A DNA stretch of 64,000 bases from Herbidospora galbida. GTDB lineage: Bacteria > Actinomycetota > Actinomycetes > Streptosporangiales > Streptosporangiaceae. Under the pieces are notes generated by a model that was not told the origin of the DNA, did not search any database, and saw nothing but the letters and a program-made list of their open reading frames with translations. The first letter of the stretch is position 1; the number at the start of each line of letters is the position of its first letter. Both the position numbers and the translations under genes were made by a program. The DNA is taken from NCBI RefSeq assembly GCF_005233835.1, contig NZ_SZQA01000010.1, positions 1 through 64,000 of the forward strand. The letters are read 5' to 3'. Below, piece by piece: positions 8,976 through 18,349 of the stretch.

Positions 8976-9979
8976 TCGTCGTCGGGGGAGCCCTCGCGGC
9001 TGCTCAGCAGGCGGCGCAGTGACACCAGGCGGGCGGGGTCGCCATGGCCCTCGGCCACGAACCGGTCGAGGGCGCAGCCGTCGCCCAGGTGGTTGCAGCC
9101 CTTCGGGCAGTCGACCGCGGCCTCGTTGAAGTCGGGGAAGGCGACCAGCACGTTGTCGATCTCGACATGCCCGAGCCCGAAGCTGCGCACGCCCGGCGTG
9201 TCGATGATCCAGCCGCCGTCGGGCAGCTCCAGCGCGACGGCGGAGGTGGAGGTGTGCCGGCCCCGGCCGGTGACGGCGTTGACGTGGGACACCGCCCGAC
9301 CCGCCGTCGGCACCAGCGCGTTGACCAGCGTCGACTTGCCCACGCCCGAGTGGCCGACCAGCACGCTCACCCGGCCGGTCAGCTGGTCGCGCAGCTCAGA
9401 CAGGTCGCCGCCGCGCCGGACCGTGATGTGCCGGACGCCGAGCGGCTCGTAGAGCGAGATCAGCTCGTCGGGGTCGGCCAGGTCGGCCTTGGTCAGGCAG
9501 AGCAGCGGGTCGATGTCGGCGTCGAAGGCCGCCACCAGCAGGCGGTCGATCATGCGCGGCCTGGGCGGCGGGTCGGCCAGCGCGGTCACGATGACCAACT
9601 GGTCGGCGTTGGCCACGACCGGCCGCTCGACCTCGTCGTAGTCTTCGGCGCTGCGCCGCAGCATCGAGCGGCGCTCCTCGCGGCGGACGATCCGGGCCAG
9701 CGAGTCGGGCTTGCCCGACGTGTCGCCGACGAGCGCGACCTCGTCGCCGACCACGATGCCCTTGCGGCCGAGTTCCCTGGCCTTCATCGCGGTGATCACC
9801 GTCGACGGGCCGGTCTCGTGGATGCCGCGCCCGGTCAGCACCGTGTAGCGGCCCCGGTCGACCGCGACGACGAAGCCCGGCACCGCCGCTTCGTGGGCAG
9901 GCCGGAGGCGGGTGCGCGGCCGGGAACCCTTGCCCGGCCGGACCCTGACGTCGTCTTCGTCGTATTCGCGCCGTCTCAG
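8972..9979 (-). CDS. rsgA: Ribosome small-subunit GTPase RsgA
   Basis: About 335 residues: N-terminal OB domain, circularly permuted GTPase (G4 'CLTKADL', then G1 'GHSGVGKST', then G3 'DTPG') and a C-terminal zinc site (Cys-Pro-x-Gly-Cys-Asn-His, then Cys). RsgA assists late 30S assembly. No ATG/GTG fits the family N-terminus. Alignment places the first residue at a CTG (9979-9977) inside the aroA stop (CTGA overlap), with GGGGGGAG 7 nt upstream; a GTG 30 nt further upstream (10009) is the alternative. It is translationally coupled to aroA. Confidence 0.93.
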   Translation of the reverse strand: MRRREYDEDDVRVRPGKGSRPRTRLRPAHEAAVPGFVVAVDRGRYTVLTGRGIHETGPSTVITAMKARELGRKGIVVGDEVALVGDTSGKPDSLARIVRREERRSMLRRSAEDYDEVERPVVANADQLVIVTALADPPPRPRMIDRLLVAAFDADIDPLLCLTKADLADPDELISLYEPLGVRHITVRRGGDLSELRDQLTGRVSVLVGHSGVGKSTLVNALVPTAGRAVSHVNAVTGRGRHTSTSAVALELPDGGWIIDTPGVRSFGLGHVEIDNVLVAFPDFNEAAVDCPKGCNHLGDGCALDRFVAEGHGDPARLVSLRRLLSSREGSPDDD

Positions 9980-11253
9980 GACGCGTCTCCCCCCAGCATC
10001 GCCGCCCACATCGTGGCGAACTCGGGCAGCGTCTTGGCGGTCGTGGCGATGTTCTCCACCTCGACGCCGGGCACGGCCAGGCCGATGACGGCCCCGGCGG
10101 TGGCCATGCGGTGGTCGTCGTAGGAGTGGAAGACGCCCTCGCGCAGCTTCTTCGGGAAGATCTCCAGGCCGTCGTCGGTCTCGCGGGCGTCGCCGCCCAG
10201 GCGGTTGACCTCGGTGGCCAGCGCGGTGATGCGGTCGGTCTCGTGGCCCCGGATGTGGGCCACGCCCCGGATGCGGGTCGGTGAGTCGGCCAGCGCGGCC
10301 AGCGCCACGATCGTCGGGGTCAGCTCGGCCTCGTCGCGCAGGTCGACGTCGACGCCGTGGAGGCCCCCGCCGTGGACGGTCAGGCCCTCGGCCGTCAGCT
10401 CGACCCGCGCGCCCATGCCGGTCAGCAGCTCGCGCAGCCGGTCGCCCGGCTGGGTGGTCTCGGCCGGCCAGTGGGGGATGGTCACCGAACCGCCGGTGAC
10501 CATCGCGGCGGCGAAGAACGGGGCCGCGTTCGACAGGTCGGGCTCGACGGTGAAGTCGGTGGCCGCGACGGGGCCGGGCAGCACCCGCCACACGTACTGC
10601 TCGGAGTCGTCGACCTCGACGCCCCTGGCCCGGAGCATCTGGACGGTCATCGCGATGTGCGGCATCGACGGGACCGGCGGGCCGACGTGGCGGACCGTGA
10701 CGCCCTTCGGGAACCGGGCCGCCGCGAGCATCAGCCCGGAGACGAACTGCGAGGAACCGGACGCGTCGACGGTCACCTCGCCGCCGGTGAGCGGGCCGCG
10801 GATCGTGAACGGCAGCCGGTCGCCCTCGACGTGGGCGCCCAGGGCGCGGAGCGCGTCGAGGATGGTGCCCATCGGGCGCTTGCGGGCGTGGGGGTCGCCG
10901 TCGAAGGAGACCTCGCCGTCGGCCAGCGCCGCGATCGGCGGCAGGAACCGCATGACGGTCCCGGCCAAGCCGCAGTCGATGTGGCCGCCGCCGATGATCG
11001 GGCCGGGCGTCATCTCCCAGTCGGCGGAGGAGGCGCTCGTGCCGACGTTGGTCATGCCGGCGCCGAGGGTCCGCAGGCCCGCGGCCATCAGGTCGGCGTC
11101 GCGGCTGCGCAGCGCCAGCCGCACCCGCCCCGGACCGTCGGCCAGCGCCGCCAGCGGCAGGGCGCGGTTGGTCACGGACTTGGAGCCGGGCAGCGCCACG
11201 GTGGCGACCACCGGGCCGGACGCGACGGGCGCGGGCCACAACGGAGCGGACAT
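9976..11253 (-). CDS. aroA: 3-phosphoshikimate 1-carboxyvinyltransferase (EPSP synthase)
   Basis: 425 residues, full length. It catalyses transfer of enolpyruvate from PEP to shikimate-3-phosphate in aromatic amino acid synthesis. Diagnostic segments are '[17 protein letters not shown]' (substrate loop), 'GTVMRFLPP', 'SSQFVSGL' and the C-terminal '[11 protein letters not shown]'. The frame remains open upstream, but the family N-terminus (MSAPLWPAP) fixes the start at 11253. First gene of an aroA-rsgA unit with an SRAP gene divergent 36 nt away. Confidence 0.96.
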   Translation of the reverse strand: MSAPLWPAPVASGPVVATVALPGSKSVTNRALPLAALADGPGRVRLALRSRDADLMAAGLRTLGAGMTNVGTSASSADWEMTPGPIIGGGHIDCGLAGTVMRFLPPIAALADGEVSFDGDPHARKRPMGTILDALRALGAHVEGDRLPFTIRGPLTGGEVTVDASGSSQFVSGLMLAAARFPKGVTVRHVGPPVPSMPHIAMTVQMLRARGVEVDDSEQYVWRVLPGPVAATDFTVEPDLSNAAPFFAAAMVTGGSVTIPHWPAETTQPGDRLRELLTGMGARVELTAEGLTVHGGGLHGVDVDLRDEAELTPTIVALAALADSPTRIRGVAHIRGHETDRITALATEVNRLGGDARETDDGLEIFPKKLREGVFHSYDDHRMATAGAVIGLAVPGVEVENIATTAKTLPEFATMWAAMLGGDAS

Positions 11254-11289
11254 GCGTCCAAGCCTATCGGCGGGTGGCAGTCTGGAGTG

Positions 11290-12006
11290 ATGTGCGGTAG
11301 ATACGCGTCGGCGCGCAAACGCCACGAGCTGCTTGAGGAGTTCGAGGTCGAGCTCGACTCGGAAGAGGAGCTCGCCCCCGACTACAACGTCGCCCCCACC
11401 AAGAACGTGTACGCGGTCATGAGCCGCGTCCCCCACGTCGAGGGCGCCACCCGGCCGGTCCGGCAGCTGCGGGTGGTCCGCTGGGGCCTGGTCCCGAGCT
11501 GGGCCAAAGACCCGTCGATCGGCTCCCGCATGATCAACGCCAGGATCGAGACGGTCGCCGAGAAGCCCGCCTTCCGCAAGGCCTTCGCCACCCGCCGCTG
11601 CCTGCTGCCCGCCGACGGCTACTACGAGTGGATGCCGACCGACGACAAGCGCAAGCAGCCCTTCTTCATCCACCCCGAAGACGGCGGCGTGCTGGCCATG
11701 GCGGGCCTGTACGAGTTCTGGAAGGACCCGGAAGGCGAGTGGATCTGCACCTGCACGGTGATCACCCAGGACGCCGAAGACCGCCTCGGCCACATCCACG
11801 ACCGCATGCCCATGCTGATCGCCCGCGACAAGTGGGCGGAATGGCTCGACCCCGCGGTTTCGGACGCCTCCGAACTCCTCGTTCCGGCCACTTCGGCGGG
11901 CCTGGTCGCTTATCCGGTCGACCCGGCGGTGGGCAACGTCCGCAACAACGGAGAGCGGCTCATCGCCCCACTTCAGGACAGCGGTGACACCGATCAGCTG
12001 TTCTGA
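11290..12006 (+). CDS. SOS response-associated peptidase-family protein (SRAP, YedK/HMCES-like)
   Basis: 238 residues beginning Met-Cys-Gly-Arg. Cys2 is the catalytic residue that becomes N-terminal and forms a covalent thiazolidine with abasic sites in single-stranded DNA. Other family signatures: '[12 protein letters not shown]', 'INARIETV', '[13 protein letters not shown]' and 'IHDRMPMLI' with the active-site His. It shields abasic sites at stalled forks. The Cys2 requirement fixes the start. In M. tuberculosis the same gene (Rv3226c) also neighbours aroA, supporting conserved synteny. Confidence 0.94.
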   Translation: MCGRYASARKRHELLEEFEVELDSEEELAPDYNVAPTKNVYAVMSRVPHVEGATRPVRQLRVVRWGLVPSWAKDPSIGSRMINARIETVAEKPAFRKAFATRRCLLPADGYYEWMPTDDKRKQPFFIHPEDGGVLAMAGLYEFWKDPEGEWICTCTVITQDAEDRLGHIHDRMPMLIARDKWAEWLDPAVSDASELLVPATSAGLVAYPVDPAVGNVRNNGERLIAPLQDSGDTDQLF

Positions 12007-12022
12007 GTGTCCCCGGGTGTAA

Positions 12023-12214
12023 GGAGCGCCGACCTGGTCTGAATATCGGGAACAAGGCGAGAGCTACGCGCTCGTCGCCGGCCTCGATGAGGACACGGCC
12101 ATCCGCCGCTTGGGGCTCGACCCGGCGGACTGCCCGATCACCGACGGCGGTGCTTACCGCCATGCGCTCCCCGGGGTCGGCAATGTGATCGCCGACACCT
12201 GCATCGAGATCTAG
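12023..12214 (+). pseudogene. Start-less fragment, possibly DUF6461-like
   Basis: An open frame of 63 codons without a usable start runs from just after a TAA (12020) to TAG 12212. The peptide contains '[20 protein letters not shown]', reminiscent of the 'FVRGLxPDEALRRLG' segment of DUF6461-type proteins of actinomycetes, and ends 'NVIADTCIEI'. It reads as the remnant of a longer gene rather than a functional ORF. The family link is from memory and tentative. Confidence 0.4.
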
Positions 12215-12471
12215 CGGCTCGTCGTCGTGCCCACGACATAGCGGACGGGCGCACCCTGTGTCGGGCGTCCTGCTTCAGGCCCGAAGCAAACGCCTGCTTC
12301 GTGTGCTCTGACCAGGTGTCCGCAGCTCGCAAGAGCGGAATACCTCTAATGGCAGGTGAGACCGGGAGGAACGGCCGACTCTCGGTGATCACCCTGCTCC
12401 GATTGCAGAAGTGCCACAACTGAGCCGTCGACCTCCCGGCGGCGTCCCCCCATTCCCGGAGGTGCGGATTC
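12215..12471. other. Intergenic stretch without a recognisable gene
   Basis: With the fragment before it, this makes about 465 nt lacking an intact gene. A 24-codon ORF at 12349-12423 ends 'LLRLQKCHN'; I cannot assign it. A good ribosome site (GGAGG, 12458-12462) for the next gene closes the stretch. No tRNA, CRISPR or clear terminator was seen. Confidence 0.5.
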
Positions 12472-12777
12472 GTGGAATCTGCGGCCGCGCGTATGCGCCT
12501 GGAGATGATGCTCGACGACCTGGACCGGTCCATCGGAGTCCTGACAACCGCCCCCTCGGCCGAGATCACCCTCGGCGACGCCGACCGGAATCGGGCCATG
12601 ATCGAGGCGGCGAGCCGGCAGCGCCAGGCGGTGGTGGCCGCACTGTCGCGGCTCGACGCCGGGACCTACGGCCGCTGCGTCGACTGCGGCGTCGCGGTGC
12701 CCGAGGGCAGGCTGGAGGCCCGTCCCGAGGCGGCCCGTTGCATCGGGTGCCAGTCGAGACGTGAAAGACGCCGCTAG
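12472..12777 (+). CDS. DksA/TraR-type C4 zinc finger protein
   Basis: 101 residues. A helical N-terminal coiled-coil segment (about 5-60) is followed by a Cys4 zinc finger: Cys-x2-Cys ('CVDCG') and Cys-x2-Cys ('CIGC') 17 residues apart. This arrangement belongs to the DksA/TraR family, whose members reach into the RNA polymerase secondary channel; actinobacterial versions are shorter and less well characterised. GTG start with GGAGG 9 nt upstream. The stop abuts the convergent methyltransferase gene with no spacing. Confidence 0.85.
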   Translation: MESAAARMRLEMMLDDLDRSIGVLTTAPSAEITLGDADRNRAMIEAASRQRQAVVAALSRLDAGTYGRCVDCGVAVPEGRLEARPEAARCIGCQSRRERRR

Positions 12778-13521
12778 TCAGAGGGGCTTGCGCCCGCTCG
12801 CCACCAGATGGATGCCGACCGTGTCGTCGTCGTCGGGGTGGGCGTCAAGCTCGGTCCGCACCAGCCACGACAGCGACCGCTGGTCGCTGCCAAGCACGTG
12901 GTCGACCGTCGAGGGCGACAGGACGGTGCGCGGGCGGACCCACTCGACCTCCAGGCCCGCGCCCGTGAGCAGGTCGCGCAGCTGGGCGGCCGAGAAGCAG
13001 CGGGTGATGCTCCCGTCGGGCCAGGGCACCAGCATGACCTCGCCCGTCTGGCACAGGTGGGCCCAGTAGTTCTGCTCGGCCAGGATCGCCATGCCGAGCA
13101 CGAGCGAGTCGACGCAGACCAGCACCCGGCCGCCCGGCTTGAGCACCCGGGTCACGTCGGCCAGCGCCGACTCGGCCATGATCTCGACCGACAGGGCGCG
13201 CTCCTCGGCGACCACGGCGTCGACGCTCTCGTCGGCGAGGAACGCCAGGTCGTCGCTGCGCACCTTGTGAATGTGGTCGGACGCCTCCCGGAGCCACGGC
13301 TCGGCGGCGGGACGGCGGAAGTCGAGCACCTCCACCACGCGGTGCCCGGCCCGCGCGGCCTGGGCGGGCCAGCGCCCCCGGCCACCGGACAGGTCCAGCA
13401 GCAAAGAGGGCTTTTCGGGCAGCCAGCGGCGCAGCTGCTCGGCGACGACGGCGTGGTAGAAGGTCCAGTAAGGCCCGAGGTTTCCTGTGCCGTTGAGTTC
13501 ATTGGCCGGAATGGGCAGCAC
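12778..13521 (-). CDS. Class I SAM-dependent methyltransferase
   Basis: 247 residues with a Rossmann methyltransferase core: motif I 'LLLDLSGGRGRW' (about 40-52), an acidic strand 'VVEVLDF', and 'VLKPGGRVLVCVD' (post-motif segment). The substrate is not predictable. Divergent from sigR with about 130 nt between the starts; that region carries the sigR promoter. Cytoplasmic, no membrane segment. Confidence 0.83.
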   Translation of the reverse strand: MLPIPANELNGTGNLGPYWTFYHAVVAEQLRRWLPEKPSLLLDLSGGRGRWPAQAARAGHRVVEVLDFRRPAAEPWLREASDHIHKVRSDDLAFLADESVDAVVAEERALSVEIMAESALADVTRVLKPGGRVLVCVDSLVLGMAILAEQNYWAHLCQTGEVMLVPWPDGSITRCFSAAQLRDLLTGAGLEVEWVRPRTVLSPSTVDHVLGSDQRSLSWLVRTELDAHPDDDDTVGIHLVASGRKPL

Positions 13522-13627
13522 GAGCGGCTCCTGGACGTTGACGATCTCAGAAGGGCATGGTGGCGACGGTGTCGCTACCGGCCGGTACGTAGCTTTTTCC
13601 CCGGATAAGGCATTGCGTACCTTGTCC

Positions 13628-13655
13628 GGGAACAGACTCTACGCCGCCGCGGTTG
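13628..13655 (+). promoter_or_regulatory. SigR-type promoter (autoregulation)
   Basis: GGGAAC (13628-13633), an 18-nt spacer, then GTTG (13652-13655). This matches the consensus for SigR/SigH-dependent promoters in actinobacteria (GGGAAY-N18-GTT). It sits immediately upstream of sigR, so SigR should amplify its own operon after thiol-oxidative stress. The start site is expected near 13661-13665. Confidence 0.9.
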
Positions 13656-13664
13656 ACGATGGGC

Positions 13665-14351
13665 ATGAACGCGTTGCTGGTGAGGCCGGAAACCCCGGCC
13701 TATGCCGTCCCGGTATCCTCTGATGCGATAAGCATCTATGAGGGGGTGGGTCCGGTCTCCAAGACAGCCGAGGAGACTCTGGAGCAGCGCAGTGAGCGGT
13801 TCGAACGGGATGTCATGCCCTATCTCGACCAGCTCTACTCCGCCGCGCTCCGGATGACCCGCAATCCCGCCGACGCCGAAGACCTCCTCCAGGAGACCTT
13901 CGCGAAGGCCTTCGCGTCGTTCCACCAGTTCCAGGTGGGCACCAACCTGAAGGCCTGGCTCTACCGCATCCTGACCAACACCTTCATCAACAGCTACCGC
14001 AAGAAGCAGCGCGAACCGAAGCAGGCCGGCACCGAGGAGATCGAAGACTGGCAGCTCGCCCGCGCCGAGTCCCACACGTCGAGTGGGCTCAAGTCGGCCG
14101 AGCTCGAGGCGCTCGAACACCTCCCCGACAGCGACGTGAAAGACGCTCTCGCGGCGCTCCCCGAGGAATTCCGGATCGCGGTCTACCTGGCCGACGTCGA
14201 GGGGTTCCCCTACAAGGAGATCGCCGACATCATGGGGACCCCCATCGGAACCGTGATGTCGCGCCTCCACCGCGGCCGCAGGCAACTGCGCTCGCAGCTT
14301 GAGGACTACGCGCGCGAGCGCGGGCTTGTGCGATCGGAGGAGGGCGCATGA
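13665..14351 (+). CDS. sigR: Thiol-oxidative stress ECF sigma factor SigR
   Basis: About 228 residues with sigma region 2 ('[27 protein letters not shown]' in part, '[19 protein letters not shown]') and region 4 ('[27 protein letters not shown]'), very close to Streptomyces SigR and mycobacterial SigH. It drives thioredoxin and other redox-repair genes. The start is uncertain: ATG 13659 and 13665 lie at or next to the predicted SigR-promoter start site (leaderless translation), whereas family alignment (GPVSK...) also allows GTG 13746. Two forms, as known for SigR in S. coelicolor, are possible. Overlaps rsrA by 4 nt. Confidence 0.93.
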   Translation: MNALLVRPETPAYAVPVSSDAISIYEGVGPVSKTAEETLEQRSERFERDVMPYLDQLYSAALRMTRNPADAEDLLQETFAKAFASFHQFQVGTNLKAWLYRILTNTFINSYRKKQREPKQAGTEEIEDWQLARAESHTSSGLKSAELEALEHLPDSDVKDALAALPEEFRIAVYLADVEGFPYKEIADIMGTPIGTVMSRLHRGRRQLRSQLEDYARERGLVRSEEGA

Positions 14352-14614
14352 GCTGTGGTGACCACCACGACACCGACTGTAGTGAGGTGCTCGACCGGGT
14401 CTACAGCTTTCTCGACGGTGAACTCGACGAGGACAAGTGTGGAGACATCCGGCAGCACCTTGACGAGTGCGACCCCTGCCTGCGGGAATACGGGCTCGAC
14501 AAAGTCGTGAAGCAGCTCGTGGCCAAACACTGCGGTTGTGACCCGGTGCCCGACGACCTTCGGGCCAAGATAAGGCTGCGGATCGAACAGGTACGAACCG
14601 AACTGGTGGAATAG
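14348..14614 (+). CDS. rsrA: Redox-sensing zinc anti-sigma factor RsrA
   Basis: 88 residues of the zinc-binding anti-sigma (ZAS) family. The His-x3-Cys-x2-Cys core is present (HLDECDPC) with an upstream Cys (Cys11 in 'DTDCSEV') completing the zinc site. The N-terminus MSCGDHH and '[10 protein letters not shown]' match Streptomyces RsrA. Oxidation forms a disulfide, releases zinc and frees SigR. The ATGA overlap with sigR couples the two for stoichiometry. Shorter at the C-terminus than S. coelicolor RsrA. Confidence 0.94.
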   Translation: MSCGDHHDTDCSEVLDRVYSFLDGELDEDKCGDIRQHLDECDPCLREYGLDKVVKQLVAKHCGCDPVPDDLRAKIRLRIEQVRTELVE

Positions 14615-14624
14615 CCTGCAGGCC

Positions 14625-15533
14625 ATGCGGATTCTGGTCACGGGCGGTGCGGGTTTCATCGGTTCCAACCTCGTCGATCGGCTGCTCGCCGACGGCCACG
14701 AGGTCGTCGTGGCCGACGACCTCTCATCGGGGTCCAACCGGGCTCCCCGGGCGGAGTTCCACCAGATCGACGTCCGCGACCCGGCACTGGCCGAGGCCGC
14801 CGACGGCGCCGAGGTGATCTGCCACCTGGCCGCGCAGATCTCGGTCCGCGCCAGCGTCGCCGACCCGCTCACCGACGCGCGCGTCAACGTCGAGGGCACC
14901 CTCAACGTCCTCGAGGCGGCCCGCGCGAAGAAGGTCCGCAAGGTCGTCTTCGCGTCGTCGGTGGCCCGTTACGGCCGCCCCGAGACCATTCCGGTCCCCG
15001 GGAACACCCCGGCGCGGCCGATGTCCCCCTACGCCGCCTCGAAGGTGAGCGCCGAGGCCTATCTGTCGGCCTACCGCGCGCTCTACGGCATCGAATACAC
15101 CACGCTGGTGCTCTCGAACGTCTTCGGGCCGCGTCAGTCGCCCGGCGGCGAAGCGGGCGTGGTGGCCATCTTCACCGACGCCCTCCTCGGCGGCCGGCCG
15201 ACCGTCCTGTTCGGCGACGGCTCCCAGACCCGCGACTACGTCTACGTCGACGACGTGGTCGACGCCTTCACCCGCGCCTGCGGCCCCCGGGGCGACGGCG
15301 AGGTCTTCAACATCGGCACCGGCGCGCAGACCTCCGACCGCGCGCTGCACACCCTCATCGCCGCCGCCGCCGGGGTGCCCGACGAGCCCGACCTCGCGCC
15401 CGCCCGGCTGGGCGACCTGCCCGCGATGGCGGTCGACCCCCGGCCCGCGTTCGACGGGCTGGGCTGGCGGCCCGAACACGACCTCGCCTCCGCGCTCAAA
15501 CTCACCGTGGATTGGGTTCGCAACGCTCAGTGA
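14625..15533 (+). CDS. NAD-dependent epimerase/dehydratase (UDP-sugar 4-epimerase-like)
   Basis: 302 residues of the extended short-chain dehydrogenase family: nucleotide-binding 'TGGAGFIGSNL' at the N-terminus, catalytic Tyr-x3-Lys in 'SPYAASK', and sugar-binding 'VFGPRQSP' and 'QTRDYVYVDDV'. Probably acts on a nucleotide sugar for cell-envelope or exopolysaccharide synthesis; the exact sugar is unclear. Starts 10 nt after rsrA on the same strand, so read-through from the SigR promoter is possible. Confidence 0.86.
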   Translation: MRILVTGGAGFIGSNLVDRLLADGHEVVVADDLSSGSNRAPRAEFHQIDVRDPALAEAADGAEVICHLAAQISVRASVADPLTDARVNVEGTLNVLEAARAKKVRKVVFASSVARYGRPETIPVPGNTPARPMSPYAASKVSAEAYLSAYRALYGIEYTTLVLSNVFGPRQSPGGEAGVVAIFTDALLGGRPTVLFGDGSQTRDYVYVDDVVDAFTRACGPRGDGEVFNIGTGAQTSDRALHTLIAAAAGVPDEPDLAPARLGDLPAMAVDPRPAFDGLGWRPEHDLASALKLTVDWVRNAQ

Positions 15534-15646
15534 TGAGTTGATTACGGTTTGGCGACAACCCAGTGAAGTGCCTGTCCGCTGGGTAGCCTGACCCTGCACA
15601 TCAATGTGGAGGCGGCGCAGGTTGACAGACGCGCCTTCTTTGAGGG

Positions 15647-16999
15647 ATGGCCGCTTTGCGCGAAATGCCGTGGCCGGCGAAGATCTACTTCGTCCTGTGC
15701 ATCGGGGCGGCCGGAATTCTGCTCCTCCGGAGCTCGCAGGCCTATGACCAGCTCGACTGGTCGTCGACGCTGGTCCTCGCGCTGCTCTTCCTCGTCTGCG
15801 AGTCGGTGCCGACCCAGCTGAGTGTGCGCCAGGCGGCGATCTCGGTCAGCTTCTCGGCCGCCCTCGCCGCGGTGGTGCTGGTCGGCCCCGAGGGCGCGGC
15901 CCTCGTCGCCGCCACGGCGGTCTTCTCCGTACGTCCGGGGCTCGCCACCCACAAGCGCCTCTTCAACGGGGCGCAGTTCCTCATCTCGGGCTACGTCGCC
16001 GGGTGGGTCTACACCCTGGCCGGCGGGGTGCCGGGCCTGCCCAGGCGCACCGACTTCCCCGAGATCATCCTGCCCTACGGCGCCGCGACCTTCGTGTTCG
16101 TGGCGCTCAACTTCGTGCTGACCGCGCTGATCCTGGCGCTCGCCGAGGGCGTGGGCAAACGCCAGGTGCCGGTGCCCGACGTGGCGCAGTTCCTGCTCTC
16201 CTACCTCGGGTACGCCACCTTCGGTCTCCTCATCGCCGGGTTGTGGGCCACCGTCCAGTCGATCTCGGCCGTGCTGGTCCTTCTGCCGCTGTTCGTCGCG
16301 CGCTGGGCGTTCGGCCAGTACCACGCGCAGCACCGCTCCTACGAGGCCACCATCGCGGCCCTCTGCCAGGCGGTGGAGACCAAGGACTGGTACACCCGGG
16401 GCCACTGCACCCGCGTGTCGGCCGCCGCGTCGATGATCGCCGAGGAGATCGGCATGGGCACCGAGCGCCTCCACGCCATCCGCTACGCCGGCATGCTCCA
16501 CGACGTCGGCAAGCTCGGCGTGCCGACCAAGGTCCTGCAGAAGGAGGGCGTCCTCACCGAAGAGGAGTTCGCCGCCATCCAGCTCCACCCCATGCGGGGC
16601 CTGGAGATCGTGCGCGGCATCGGCTTCCTCGACGAGGCGTTCGCCGGGATCATGCACCACCACGAGCGATACGACGGCCGGGGCTATCCGATGGGCCTGG
16701 CAGGGTCGGAGATCCCCGAGTTCGCGCGCATCATCTGCGTCGCCGACGCGTTCGACTCGATGACCTCCGACCGCTCCTACCGCAAGGCCAAACCGCAGGA
16801 GGAGGCGGTGGCCGAGCTGCGCAAGTGGTCGGGCACCCAGTTCGACCCGATCATGGTCGGGGCGTTCATCCGGGCGCTCGACCGCGACGGCTGGAACCCG
16901 CCCGCGAGCGTGCCCGCGCCCAGCGGCATGCCGGTGGTGACCGCCGCCAAAGACCACGACGACCCGACCACGCCGATCCAGGTGGTGTCCGACCGATGA
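15647..16999 (+). CDS. Membrane protein with HD-GYP phosphodiesterase domain
   Basis: 450 residues. The first 220 or so contain about six hydrophobic segments, a membrane sensor-like module. Residues about 235-420 are an HD-GYP domain with metal-binding 'MLHDVGKLG' and an intact 'HHERYDGRGYP'. HD-GYP proteins hydrolyse cyclic di-GMP or related cyclic dinucleotides, so this copy looks active. The final 30 residues are a Pro/Thr-rich tail. Its stop overlaps the next gene (ATGA), which encodes a second membrane HD protein. Confidence 0.88.
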   Translation: MAALREMPWPAKIYFVLCIGAAGILLLRSSQAYDQLDWSSTLVLALLFLVCESVPTQLSVRQAAISVSFSAALAAVVLVGPEGAALVAATAVFSVRPGLATHKRLFNGAQFLISGYVAGWVYTLAGGVPGLPRRTDFPEIILPYGAATFVFVALNFVLTALILALAEGVGKRQVPVPDVAQFLLSYLGYATFGLLIAGLWATVQSISAVLVLLPLFVARWAFGQYHAQHRSYEATIAALCQAVETKDWYTRGHCTRVSAAASMIAEEIGMGTERLHAIRYAGMLHDVGKLGVPTKVLQKEGVLTEEEFAAIQLHPMRGLEIVRGIGFLDEAFAGIMHHHERYDGRGYPMGLAGSEIPEFARIICVADAFDSMTSDRSYRKAKPQEEAVAELRKWSGTQFDPIMVGAFIRALDRDGWNPPASVPAPSGMPVVTAAKDHDDPTTPIQVVSDR

Positions 17000-18261
17000 C
17001 GAGCGAGACCCGGGGCATCCAGGGCCTCGACTCGGGGCAACTCCTGCTGATCTGCGCCGGGGGGATGCTCGCGGTGGCCGGGATCTCCCACACGGCCGCC
17101 GTCGGGCTGGTCGACTCGCAGGTGGCGATCGGGTTCGGCGCGCTGATCACGTGCGGCGAGCTGGCCCGGCTGACCATGCCGGGCAACCGCGAGGTGGCGC
17201 CGATCAGCACGGCCGCCGCGTTCGGCTACGCGCTGCTGCTCTACGTCGGCGGCGAGCAGGCCGCCCACTCGGCGCTGCAGGTCGTCGCCGTCATGGCCGT
17301 CGGCATGATCGCCGGTGGGCTGCCGCACCTGGCCGTCGGCCGGGCGCCCCGGCTCGACGCGCTGGCCCGGCGGCTCATCTGCGGCTCGCTGCTGGCCTTC
17401 GCGTTCCGGCCGTTCGCCGACGTGCTGCGCCCACCGCCCGGCGGGGCGTGGTGGGTGGCGCTGCTGGTGATGGCGCTGCTCATCGGGGTGGCCCTCGCCG
17501 TCGACGTGGTGGTGGCCGGCCTGCTGCGGGCCGAACAGGTCCGCACGGCGTTCTCGGTCGCCGTACGCGACGAGGCGCGCATGGCCGCGCCGCTCGGCGC
17601 CGCCGTGGCGGCCAGCGGCATCCTGCTCGCGCTCGCGCTGCACAGCATGGAGCTGACCGCCCTGCTGGCCTTCGCCGCGCCGCTGCTCGTCACCCAGGTC
17701 GCCTTCCGCAAGTACGCCGGCATCCGGGCGACGTACCTGCAGACCATCAGGGCGCTCGCACGGGTCACCGAGGTCGGCGGCTACGTCGAACCGGGTCACT
17801 CGCGCCGGGTCAGCCGCCTGGCCGTGGCCATCGGCCGCGACCTCGGCATGGCCGAACCCGAACTCCTCGAACTCGAGTACGCCGCCCTCATGCACGACAT
17901 CGGACAACTCAGCCTGACCGACCCCATCCCCGGCGGCGCGACCGTGCTGACCGACCCCGAGCAGGCCCGCCGCATCGCCGAACTCGGCGCCGAGGTCATC
18001 CGCAAGACCGGCGTGCTCAACCAGGTCGCCGACATCGTGCGCCGCCAGTGCGACCCCCTCGAAGAAGGCCCGCCGCTGGCCAGCCGCATCATCAGGGCCG
18101 CCAACGCCTACGACGACCTGGTGAGCGGATCCACCAACCGCGACCGCGCGGCCGCCGCACTCGAACGCATGCGGCTCGACGGCGGAAACCAGTACGACCC
18201 CGAAGTGGTCGAGGCGATGGCGACCGTCATCGACCGGCTCGTCCCGGTCAACAGACTGTGA
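16996..18261 (+). CDS. Membrane HD-domain protein with degenerate GYP motif
   Basis: 421 residues with the same plan as the preceding protein: about six membrane helices, then an HD domain (about 250-420). The HD pair survives (LMHDIGQLS), but the HHExxDGxGYP segment has become 'RRQCDPLEEGPPL', losing both His and the Gly-Tyr-Pro. It may be a catalytically weakened or regulatory partner of the upstream HD-GYP protein, to which it is translationally coupled by a 4-nt overlap. The partner role is inference. Confidence 0.84.
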   Translation: MTSETRGIQGLDSGQLLLICAGGMLAVAGISHTAAVGLVDSQVAIGFGALITCGELARLTMPGNREVAPISTAAAFGYALLLYVGGEQAAHSALQVVAVMAVGMIAGGLPHLAVGRAPRLDALARRLICGSLLAFAFRPFADVLRPPPGGAWWVALLVMALLIGVALAVDVVVAGLLRAEQVRTAFSVAVRDEARMAAPLGAAVAASGILLALALHSMELTALLAFAAPLLVTQVAFRKYAGIRATYLQTIRALARVTEVGGYVEPGHSRRVSRLAVAIGRDLGMAEPELLELEYAALMHDIGQLSLTDPIPGGATVLTDPEQARRIAELGAEVIRKTGVLNQVADIVRRQCDPLEEGPPLASRIIRAANAYDDLVSGSTNRDRAAAALERMRLDGGNQYDPEVVEAMATVIDRLVPVNRL

Positions 18262-18349
18262 CAATTGTGGGCTTCCTACAGTTTGAGGCGTAACGATCAG
18301 TGCTCAAGAGTGCACGGCGCGGGATGATCCGGGCCGTAAGGTTGGCTGC

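Noticed and set aside
12349-12423. A 24-codon ORF ending LLRLQKCHN
   Set aside because: It looked vaguely familiar, but I could not assign it to any family or mobile element, and there is no ribosome site.
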